Assembly: GCF_010685995.1 (NCBI RefSeq)
Contig: NZ_JAAGWK010000034.1
Span: 1-64,000, forward strand
Direction: 5' to 3'
DNA length: 64,000 nucleotides
From: Goekera deserti
GTDB taxonomy: Bacteria; Actinomycetota; Actinomycetes; Mycobacteriales; Geodermatophilaceae
In this document: in pieces, positions 8,825 through 16,157 of the stretch
How positions within the stretch are numbered: position 1 is the stretch's first letter
How the letters are laid out: every line of letters starts with the position of its first letter
Program-made: the position numbers and the translations under genes
Notes under the pieces: model-generated
What the model saw: only the letters and a program-made list of their open reading frames with translations
Database searches by the model: none
What the model was told of the DNA's origin: nothing

Positions 8825-10237
8825 TCACCAGCGGCCGCCGCGCAGGCCCCAGCCGCGCAGCTCGTCGCCCAGCCAGCCCCGGACGTCGGCGCCGGGCCCC
8901 AGCCGTGACGGGTCGCCCACGACCGTGATCCCCACCGAGTCGGGCCCGCGGCTGAGCGCGGCGATGAGGTCCAGCGCGATCGGCCAGCCCATGGTGGCGG
9001 CGGAGGTGGCGGTGTGCCGGCCCAGCCGGCGGACGCCGGCCGGCATCGCCCCGGGGTTGCTGGCGCAGGCGTCGAAGGACAGCGCCGCGCGCTCGGCGAA
9101 GCGGATCGCCAGCGCCTCGGGCAGCAGCCGGGCCGCGTCGTTGAAGCCCCGCACGGGCGGTGCGGTCGCGGCGTCGGCGACGAAGGCGGCCTTCATCCAC
9201 CGGCGGGTCACGGTCAGGTCGCCGTACTGGGGCGGGCCGCCGGGCAGCACCAGGGAGGCCGTGACCATGTTGGGCCGCACCCCCAGTGCACCGTCGCGGC
9301 GTTCGCCCACGGCGTCGGCGCCGAGGTCGATGGGCAGCACCAGCCGCACCGGCCGGTCGACGTCGCCGCCCCGGCCGACCCGGCCCCGGCGCACCATGTT
9401 GGCGGCGATCGCGGCGAGCAGCGTGTTCCCCGTGCCGCCGAGCTCGGCGGCACGGGTGTCCCACTCCTCGGCGGAGAACTCGGCGATCACACCCGACCGG
9501 GCCGGGCCGGGAGAGCGCCGGGTGCGGTCCCGGCCCCGCGGGTTCGGGATCGGCGGCGGGTCGGTGACCGGGGCCTTGGCCGCGCTGTCCCGGCTGGCCG
9601 CGGCGCGCAGCGCGTCACCGGTCATCCGGCCGGCACCCCGTACCCCCAGCACCAGCCGCTCCACGACGCTGCGCAGCTCCTGCCGCAGCTCGTAGCGCTC
9701 GTGGGCCTGGAAGGTGAGCCCCACGGTGCCGTCCCGCGGGTCCACCGAGCCGTCCCCGTACGCGGCCTCCAGCACCCCGGGCGCGATGCCGTAGAGGTGG
9801 TGCACGATCACCAGCACGACCGTGCCGCCGTCGGTGGTGTGCGCGGCGGTGACCAGCCAGCCGTGCCCGTGCTCGGGGTCCAGCGGGGTGGGCAGCTCGC
9901 CGTCGAGCCACCCGGCGAGCGCGTCGGAGTCCACCGGCCGCGGGGCGAGCCGCACCGGCGGCGGCACCGGCGTGGCCACCCAGCGCCGCCGCCCGCCCGG
10001 TACCCGGCGCGGCTGCACCCGGCGGCCCAGCGCGTAGGGCGAGGCGGCCAGCCGTTCGGCCTCGGCGGTGAGCTCCTCCACGCTGATCCGGGTGGGGAAG
10101 CGCAGCACCCAGCCCATGTGCGGCAGCACGGTGCCCATCCGGCCGGCGCGCAGCACGAGGCTCGCCTGGTCGGCCAGCGGGACCTCACCGCCGGCGGTGT
10201 GCGGGGTGATCGGGGGCAGGTCGGTCAGCGGGAGCAC
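8825..10237 (-). CDS. WS/DGAT-like acyltransferase-fold protein, paralogue 2 (Asp lost)
   Basis: About 470 residues, homologous along its length to its two neighbours. At the catalytic position it has HHLYGI (His146-His147, then Ile151 where Asp is expected), so the HxxxD acid is missing. It keeps the central LVLPIDLG and a C-terminal Ala-Ser-Asn-Pro-Gly in place of Ser-Asn-Val-Gly. The GTG at 10237 has a strong AGGAGGG site five bases upstream; the 34-residue in-frame extension is Pro-rich and unsupported. Either a pseudo-enzyme or a structural partner of paralogue 1. Confidence 0.55.
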   Translation of the reverse strand: MLPLTDLPPITPHTAGGEVPLADQASLVLRAGRMGTVLPHMGWVLRFPTRISVEELTAEAERLAASPYALGRRVQPRRVPGGRRRWVATPVPPPVRLAPRPVDSDALAGWLDGELPTPLDPEHGHGWLVTAAHTTDGGTVVLVIVHHLYGIAPGVLEAAYGDGSVDPRDGTVGLTFQAHERYELRQELRSVVERLVLGVRGAGRMTGDALRAAASRDSAAKAPVTDPPPIPNPRGRDRTRRSPGPARSGVIAEFSAEEWDTRAAELGGTGNTLLAAIAANMVRRGRVGRGGDVDRPVRLVLPIDLGADAVGERRDGALGVRPNMVTASLVLPGGPPQYGDLTVTRRWMKAAFVADAATAPPVRGFNDAARLLPEALAIRFAERAALSFDACASNPGAMPAGVRRLGRHTATSAATMGWPIALDLIAALSRGPDSVGITVVGDPSRLGPGADVRGWLGDELRGWGLRGGRW

Positions 10238-10360
10238 GGGGACCCTCCTGGGTTCGGCGCAGGCGGTGGGGGCTGGACCGGCGGACGGTGGCGGTCGGGG
10301 CCCGCCCGGTGGGGCCGCGTCCCGGCCGTCGCCGGGCACGGCCGGGCGTCGTCCGGTGGC

Positions 10361-11725
10361 TCACCAGACGCGGGCGGGGATCCCCCAGGCGGCGAGCTCG
10401 GTGGCCAGGCGCTGCGGCAGGGACGGGCCACCGCCGAGGCGACTGGGGTCGGCCACGATGCTCATCTGCACCCGGCCGTCGTGCCGGGCCACCGCGATGG
10501 AGACGTCGCTGCCCATCGGGCAGGCCATCAGCACGGCGTCGGTGGCGGTGTTGTCGCCCAGGCGCAGGATGCCCGGCGGCATGTCGCCGACGTTGGAGGC
10601 GGCGGCGTCGTAGTGACCGTGCACGCTGGTCACCACCCGGCGGGTGAGCTCGTCGGGCAGCAGCTTCATCGCGTCGACGAGCCCAGGGGCGATGGGGACC
10701 CGGCCGGTCCGGGCCACCTGTGCCGACGCCTCGCCGAAGGCCCTGCGGGTCTCGGCGCGCACGCCGGCCAGGCTGCCGTAGGAGGCGCGCCCGCCTGGCA
10801 GGACCACCGTGGCGCTGGTGAGCTGGATCGGGCCGACGGTCGCGGCGGCGTCGGGCAGCTCGGTCCGGTCGGCCAGGTCGACCGGGACGATCATGCGGAT
10901 CGGCCGGCCGGCCGGCCCGCCGCGGGCGGCGCGCGCCTCGCGGGCCAGGTTGGCGATCAGCGCGACCTGCATGCTGGTGGCGGAGCCGCCCAGCTCGGCC
11001 GCGCGCCCGTCCCAGTCGGCCGCGGCGACGGTCGCGATGGCGGCCACCCGACGCGGGGACCGCCGTCCCCGGCTGGGGTCACGGTCGCGGACGGCGCGCA
11101 GCGGTGCGCGCAGGGTGTCCAGCTCGCCGTCGGGGCGCAGGCCCCAGGGCAGCATGGCGATCTCGCCGCCGAGCCGGGCCAGGCCCACCACGCCGCTGCG
11201 CAGCCGCTCGAGGGTGTCCTTGGCCTCGGCGAGCAGTTCGGGCTTGCCCAGCTGCAGCGCCTCGAGGTCGAGCTCGGGCGCCGGCACGTCGCCGTACAGG
11301 GTGGTGATCACGTCCCGGCCGTGGCCGAACAGGTGGGCCATGCCCAGCGTGACGACGGTGCCGCCGCGCACGTCGTGCGCCGCGGCGAGCTGCCAGCCGG
11401 GACCGCGCTCGGGGTCGTGCCGAACGCTCACCTGCTCGTCCATCCAGCGGGCGAGGCCGGCCTCGTCCAGCGGCTCGTCGGGGCCGACGACCGGGGGCGG
11501 GGTGGTCGCCATCGCCCAGCGGGGCCGCGCGCCGAGGACCTTCGGGGCGCGCAGCTTGCGCCCCAGGCCGAAGGGACTGGCCGACACGCGAGCGGCCTCG
11601 TCCTGCAGGTCGGAGAGCGGGATCTTCTCCGCGAAACGGGTGACGATCGCCATGTTGGGCAGCTCGGCGCTGCGCTGGGCAGCGAGGAGCATCAACGAAC
11701 CGTGCTCGACCAGCGGTACGTCCAT
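10361..11725 (-). CDS. WS/DGAT-like acyltransferase-fold protein, paralogue 3 (Asp replaced by His)
   Basis: First gene of the tandem trio, 454 residues. The start is the ATG at 11725: the first residues, MDVPLVEHGSLMLL, align with the start of paralogue 1, and AGGAGGA lies just upstream. The catalytic-position motif is HLFGH (His131 to His135), so Asp is replaced by His. The central MIVPVDLADR and the C-terminal SNVGDMPPG remain close to the WS/DGAT consensus. The 246-bp upstream region, divergent to an aldo/keto reductase, holds an AT-rich inverted repeat. Activity uncertain. Confidence 0.55.
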   Translation of the reverse strand: MDVPLVEHGSLMLLAAQRSAELPNMAIVTRFAEKIPLSDLQDEAARVSASPFGLGRKLRAPKVLGARPRWAMATTPPPVVGPDEPLDEAGLARWMDEQVSVRHDPERGPGWQLAAAHDVRGGTVVTLGMAHLFGHGRDVITTLYGDVPAPELDLEALQLGKPELLAEAKDTLERLRSGVVGLARLGGEIAMLPWGLRPDGELDTLRAPLRAVRDRDPSRGRRSPRRVAAIATVAAADWDGRAAELGGSATSMQVALIANLAREARAARGGPAGRPIRMIVPVDLADRTELPDAAATVGPIQLTSATVVLPGGRASYGSLAGVRAETRRAFGEASAQVARTGRVPIAPGLVDAMKLLPDELTRRVVTSVHGHYDAAASNVGDMPPGILRLGDNTATDAVLMACPMGSDVSIAVARHDGRVQMSIVADPSRLGGGPSLPQRLATELAAWGIPARVW

Positions 11726-11769
11726 GACGCGGTTCCTCCTGAGCTGAGACGACGTGGTCCAGGACACTA

Positions 11770-11792
11770 TGTGTGTATCCAGCGATCACACA
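11770..11792. promoter_or_regulatory. Inverted repeat in divergent promoter region
   Basis: TGTGTG (11770-11775) and CACACA (11787-11792) form a perfect inverted repeat; extending inward gives ATC/GAT with one extra base. It lies 45 bases upstream of the first acyltransferase-like gene in the most AT-rich stretch locally, where a minus-strand promoter (TTTGTG near 11794) is likely. A repressor or activator site is plausible. Confidence 0.35.
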
Positions 11793-11971
11793 AAGACCTG
11801 GGAGTGAATTCCGTCATCCCCTCGGGTGAGGTCGTCAGCACGAGGGACCCGGAGCGCACCGGCCGGGGCGCGAGGCGACGGTCCGGGTGTCGCCCGCAGG
11901 GGTGGAGCGGGCGTCCCGCGCAGCGGGCGGCCGGGTGGACACCGGCGCGGAGCCCGCGCGACGATCACCGG

Positions 11972-13003
11972 GTGGCCCACCTCGCACAGGACTCCCGCTA
12001 CGACTCCATGACCTACCGCCGTACCGGCCGCAGCGGCCTCGACCTGCCGGCCATCAGCCTGGGGCTGTGGCACAACTTCGGGGACGACGTGCCCTTCGAG
12101 CGGCAGCGGGCCATCCTGCGCCGCGCCTTCGACCTCGGGATCACCCACTTCGACCTGGCCAACAACTACGGGCCGCCCTACGGGTCGGCGGAGACCAACT
12201 TCGGCCGGCACCTGGCCGACGACTTCCGCCCCTACCGGGACGAGCTGGTCATCTCCTCCAAGGCCGGCTGGGACATGTGGCCCGGCCCCTACGGCCAGGG
12301 CGGTGGTGGTCGCAAGTACGTGCTGGCCAGCCTGGACCAGTCGCTGGCCCGGATGGGCCTGGACTACGTCGACGTCTTCTACTCCCACCGGCCGGACCCG
12401 ACCACGCCGCTGGAGGAGACGATGGGCGCGCTGCACAGCGCCGTCCAGGCAGGCAAGGCGCTGTACGTGGGGATCTCCTCGTACTCGCCGCAGGCCACCG
12501 CCGAGGCCGCTGCCCTGCTCGCCGACCTGGGCACGCCGCTGCTCATCCACCAGCCGTCGTACTCGATGCTCAACCGCTGGATCGAGACCGAGGGGCTGCT
12601 GGACACCCTGGAGCAGGTGGGCAGCGGCTGCATCGCGTTCTCCCCGCTGGCCCAGGGCATGCTCACCGACAAGTACCTGCACGGCGTGCCCGAGGGCTCC
12701 CGCGCCAGCCAGGGCAAGTCGCTGTCCACCGACCTGCTCAGCGACGAGGCCCTGACCCGGATCCGGGCGCTGGCCGGCATCGCCGAGGCGCGCGGGCAGA
12801 GCCTGGCGCAGATGGCGCTGGCCTGGGGCCTGCGCGACCCCCGGGTGACCTCGGTGCTGATCGGCGCCAGCAGCGTGGCCCAGCTGGAGCAGAACGTGGC
12901 CGCGCTGGACCACCTGGACTTCTCCGCCGAGGAGCTGGCCGCGATCGACGAGCACGCCGCGGACAGCGGCATCGACCTCTGGGCCGGCGCCCGCACGGCG
13001 TGA
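11972..13003 (+). CDS. Aldo/keto reductase, YghZ (L-glyceraldehyde 3-phosphate reductase) type
   Basis: A 343-residue NADPH-dependent (beta/alpha)8 reductase. The sequence tracks E. coli YghZ/Gpr closely: SLGLWHNFG, DLANNYGPPYGSAE, KAGWDMWPGPYG, ALYVGISSYSP and LIHQPSYSMLNRW. The catalytic tetrad is Asp61, Tyr66, Lys97 and His139. The start at GTG 11972 is chosen because VAHLAQDSRYDSMTYRRTG aligns with the YghZ N-terminus; the ATG at 12008 would cut that segment. YghZ reduces L-glyceraldehyde 3-phosphate and other aldehydes, so detoxification is the likely role. Stands alone, followed by a strong hairpin. Confidence 0.88.
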   Translation: MAHLAQDSRYDSMTYRRTGRSGLDLPAISLGLWHNFGDDVPFERQRAILRRAFDLGITHFDLANNYGPPYGSAETNFGRHLADDFRPYRDELVISSKAGWDMWPGPYGQGGGGRKYVLASLDQSLARMGLDYVDVFYSHRPDPTTPLEETMGALHSAVQAGKALYVGISSYSPQATAEAAALLADLGTPLLIHQPSYSMLNRWIETEGLLDTLEQVGSGCIAFSPLAQGMLTDKYLHGVPEGSRASQGKSLSTDLLSDEALTRIRALAGIAEARGQSLAQMALAWGLRDPRVTSVLIGASSVAQLEQNVAALDHLDFSAEELAAIDEHAADSGIDLWAGARTA

Positions 13004-13011
13004 GCGGCCTG

Positions 13012-13042
13012 CCCCCCACCCGGTGACCGGCGGGGTGGGGGG
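13012..13042 (+). terminator. Intrinsic terminator-like hairpin
   Basis: CCCCCCACCC (13012-13021) pairs perfectly with GGGTGGGGGG (13033-13042) around an 11-base loop, nine bases after the aldo/keto reductase stop codon. No T-tract. Confidence 0.6.
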
Positions 13043-13090
13043 AACACCGGGGGGCGCGTCGACGATCCAGAGAGGGTGGGCGTCGGACCG

Positions 13091-14725
13091 ATGGAGGACA
13101 GGGAGGCGACCGGGGTGCCCGGGCGTGCCCTGCGCGACCTCCGGCGTGCCGACGCGGTGGACGACGCCGTCGTGCACCGGCTGGTCGCCGAGCTCGACGA
13201 GATCGAGGGCCTGCCGCGCGCCGACCCGACGGGTGCGGCCCTGCGGGCCGTCGACGTCGCCCTGCAGGCCCATGACCTGGGGCTGCCGGAGCTGGAACGG
13301 CGCGCGCAGCTGGTACGGGCCGACGTGCTGGACCGGCAGGGCCGGGTGGCCGAGGCGGGACGGATCGCCCAGGACGTGCACGCCTGGGCCGCCCAGCACG
13401 GCGCGCGCTACCTGCAGGCCCGCAGCCACCACGTGCTCGAGCTGGTGTTCTCCGACCTCGGCGACACCGCCGTGGCGCTGGAGCACGCCCTGCACGCCGT
13501 CGACCTGCTGGACGACCGGGGCAGCCCGGCCGTGCGGATCGACCACCTGCTGCGGCTGGCCGACTGCCTGAGCAAGAACGGCGACCACGCGGCGGCCCGC
13601 CGGCGCTTCCCGGACGTGCTGCGGCTGGCCGGCGAGGTCGGCGACGTGTCCCGGGTCCTGCTGGTGCTCAACAACTGGGCCTACGCCGAGACGGTGGCCG
13701 GGCACCACGAGCGTGCCCTGCGGCTCAGCGAGCAGCTGCAGGCCTCCGCCGACCGGCACGGCGTCCCGCTGGGGCTCGGCGAGCGGGACACGGTGGCCCG
13801 GGCGCTGATGGGCCTGGGCCGGTGGGAGGAGGCCGAGGAGCTGCTGGCGGCCGCTCTGGTGCCCGAGCCGCCGGACCGGGCACCCGAGCCGGACATGCTC
13901 GGCGAGACGCTGCTGACCCTGGCCCAGGTGCGCCGGGCCCGCGGCCGCTCCGCCGAGGCCCAGCAGACCCTGGACGAGTGCGTGCGCACGTGCGAGGAGA
14001 ACGGGCTGTCCGGGGTGCGGGTGCGGGCCCGCGAGGAGCAGGCCCAGCTGCACGCCGCCGGCGGGCGCTACCGGGAGGCCTACGAGGAGCACCGGCGCTT
14101 CCACGCCGAGACCACCGAGCTGCGCTCGCTCGAGCGGGACGCCCGGGCCCGCACGCTGCAGGCGGTGTACGAGACCAGCGAGGCCCAGCGGGAGAGCCGG
14201 GCCTACCGGGAGCTGTCGCTGCGGGACTCGCTGACCGGGCTGTACAACCGCCGGCACGTGGAGCAGGAGGTGCAGCCGACGCTGCACCGCAGTGCCGACC
14301 GCGGCCGGGCGGTGACCGTGGCGCTGCTCGACCTCGACCACTTCAAGCAGGTCAACGACCGCTGCTCGCACGGTGTCGGCGACCAGGTGCTGCAGGTCGT
14401 CGCCGAGCACCTCGCCCGCGCCGCGGAGCAGACCGGGCGGGCCGGCTCGTTCGCGGCCCGGATGGGCGGTGAGGAGTTCCTGCTGGTGCTCGTGGGGCCG
14501 GCGCACGAGTCGGCGGCGCAGCTGGAACGGGTACGGCGCACCGTCAGCGGCCACCCGTGGGGCCCGCTGACCGGGGAGGTGCCCGTGACGGTCAGCATCG
14601 GCGCCGTCGTCGTGGTGCCCGGCGGGCCGCTGCCCGACCTGCCCACCCTGCTGCGGCTGGCCGACCAGCGGCTGTACCGGGCCAAGAGCCTGGGCCGGGA
14701 CCGGGTGGTCGTCGACGCCGGCTGA
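13091..14725 (+). CDS. TPR-GGDEF diguanylate cyclase
   Basis: About 544 residues with no membrane segment. The N-terminal two-thirds is helical, with repeated Leu/Ala-rich pairs typical of TPR units (for example AVALEHALHAVDLLDD, RALRLSEQLQASADRHG). After a short coiled linker (RELSLRDSLTGLYNRR) comes a GGDEF domain with LLDLDHFKQVND and an intact MGGEEF active-site loop, so it should make c-di-GMP from GTP. No RxxD inhibitory site is obvious. The ATG at 13091 is used; a GTG at 13076 is also possible. Likely a cytoplasmic sensor cyclase in which the TPR part receives a signal. Confidence 0.8.
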   Translation: MEDREATGVPGRALRDLRRADAVDDAVVHRLVAELDEIEGLPRADPTGAALRAVDVALQAHDLGLPELERRAQLVRADVLDRQGRVAEAGRIAQDVHAWAAQHGARYLQARSHHVLELVFSDLGDTAVALEHALHAVDLLDDRGSPAVRIDHLLRLADCLSKNGDHAAARRRFPDVLRLAGEVGDVSRVLLVLNNWAYAETVAGHHERALRLSEQLQASADRHGVPLGLGERDTVARALMGLGRWEEAEELLAAALVPEPPDRAPEPDMLGETLLTLAQVRRARGRSAEAQQTLDECVRTCEENGLSGVRVRAREEQAQLHAAGGRYREAYEEHRRFHAETTELRSLERDARARTLQAVYETSEAQRESRAYRELSLRDSLTGLYNRRHVEQEVQPTLHRSADRGRAVTVALLDLDHFKQVNDRCSHGVGDQVLQVVAEHLARAAEQTGRAGSFAARMGGEEFLLVLVGPAHESAAQLERVRRTVSGHPWGPLTGEVPVTVSIGAVVVVPGGPLPDLPTLLRLADQRLYRAKSLGRDRVVVDAG

Positions 14726-14843
14726 GCGGCCGGCCCGAGCGCGGGGTCACCGCTCCCCCGACCGGCGAGCACCGGTGCGGGCACCCGGGACCACCTCGGC
14801 GCAAGATGGGGGCCGTCCGCCGTCTCGACGCAGAGGGGTCACC

Positions 14844-16157
14844 ATGGCCGCGCCCACGTCCGACCCGCCCACCCGGCACTCCCCCGCCCAGCCGGAGAGC
14901 GTCTTCACCTACGGCGCGCCGCAGCTGAAGTTCGGCCCCGGTGCCGCCGACGAGATCGGCTACGACCTGAGCCAGACCGGCGCGCGCCGGGTGCTGGTGG
15001 TCACCGACCCCGGGGTGGCCGCGACCGGCATCCCGCAGCGGGTGGCCGACCAGATGGGCGGCTTCGGCATCGAGGCACACGTGTTCGACGGCGCGCACGT
15101 CGAACCCACCGACCAGAGCCTGCAGCACGCCGTCGACTGGGCCCGGGAGCACGGCCCGTGGGACGCGATCGTCGCCGTCGGCGGCGGGTCGAGCATCGAC
15201 ACCGCCAAGGCGGTCAACCTGCTCACCACCAACGACGGCGAGCTGATGGACTACGTCAACGCACCCGTCGGCGGCGGGCGGGCACCGTTGAAGCCGCTGC
15301 ACCCGCTGGTGGCCGTGCCGACGACGACGGGCACCGGCTCGGAGAGCACCACGATCTGCGTGCTGGACGTGCTGGCGCAGAAGGTGAAGACCGGGATCAG
15401 CCACGCCCGGCTGCGCCCGACCCTCGCCGTCATCGACCCGTCGCTGACCCTCACCCAGCCGGCCGGGGTGACCGCGGCGTCGGGCATGGACATCCTCTGC
15501 CACGCCCTGGAGAGCTACACCGCGCGCCCGTACACCACCTACGAGCGCAAGGCGCCGGACGCGCGGGTGCCCTACTGCGGCGCGAACCCCATCTCGGACA
15601 TGTGGTCGGAGAAGGCGATGACGCTGCTGTCCACGAGCTTCCGGCAGGCGGTGCGGCACGGGGAGGACGAGGAGGCCCGCGGCCACATGGCCATGGCCGC
15701 CACCTTCGCGGGCATGGGCTTCGGCAACGCCGGGGTGCACATCCCGCACGCCAACGCCTACCCGATCGCCGGCCGGGTGCGGGACTTCCACCCCGCGGAC
15801 TACCCGGACGACCACGCCATGGTGCCGCACGGCATGTCGGTGGCGCTGACCGCGCCGGAGGCCTTCCGGTTCACCTACGACGCCTGCCCCGAGCGGCACC
15901 GGCGCGCGGCACAGCTGCTGGACCCGCGCGCCGACGAGCCGGCCACCGCATCGGAGTTCCTGCCCGGCGTGCTGATCGCGCTGATGCGCGACATCGGCAT
16001 CCCGGACGGCATCGGCGCGGTCGGCTACACCGACGGCGACGTCCCCGACCTGGTCGCGGGCACCATGCAGCAGCAGCGCCTGCTCGCCACCGCCCCCAAG
16101 GACGTCACCGAGGACGACATGGCCGGCATCTACCGCCGCTCGATGCAGCTGTGGTGA
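14844..16157 (+). CDS. Hydroxyacid-oxoacid transhydrogenase-like iron alcohol dehydrogenase
   Basis: A 437-residue group III (iron) alcohol dehydrogenase of the ADHFE1/HOT branch. GGGSSIDTAK binds NAD(P); SGMDILCHALESYTARP and GNAGVHIPHANAYP carry the metal-binding His residues. The insert PYTTYERKAPDARVPYCG before NPISDMWSEKA is characteristic of HOT rather than of ordinary alcohol dehydrogenases. HOT moves a hydride from 4-hydroxybutyrate to 2-oxoglutarate, giving succinate semialdehyde and D-2-hydroxyglutarate without net NAD turnover. The ATG follows an AGAGGGG site. The next gene starts within its stop codon, linking it to a 2-hydroxyacid dehydrogenase. A role as a lactaldehyde- or butanol-type dehydrogenase is less likely. 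Confidence 0.8.
   Translation: MAAPTSDPPTRHSPAQPESVFTYGAPQLKFGPGAADEIGYDLSQTGARRVLVVTDPGVAATGIPQRVADQMGGFGIEAHVFDGAHVEPTDQSLQHAVDWAREHGPWDAIVAVGGGSSIDTAKAVNLLTTNDGELMDYVNAPVGGGRAPLKPLHPLVAVPTTTGTGSESTTICVLDVLAQKVKTGISHARLRPTLAVIDPSLTLTQPAGVTAASGMDILCHALESYTARPYTTYERKAPDARVPYCGANPISDMWSEKAMTLLSTSFRQAVRHGEDEEARGHMAMAATFAGMGFGNAGVHIPHANAYPIAGRVRDFHPADYPDDHAMVPHGMSVALTAPEAFRFTYDACPERHRRAAQLLDPRADEPATASEFLPGVLIALMRDIGIPDGIGAVGYTDGDVPDLVAGTMQQQRLLATAPKDVTEDDMAGIYRRSMQLW

Noticed and set aside
9014-11971. Very long plus-strand open frame antisense to the acyltransferase-like genes
   Set aside because: Low-complexity Arg/Gly/Pro/Gln composition and no motif; a by-product of extreme GC third positions. 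Only its end, from 11972, is a real gene.
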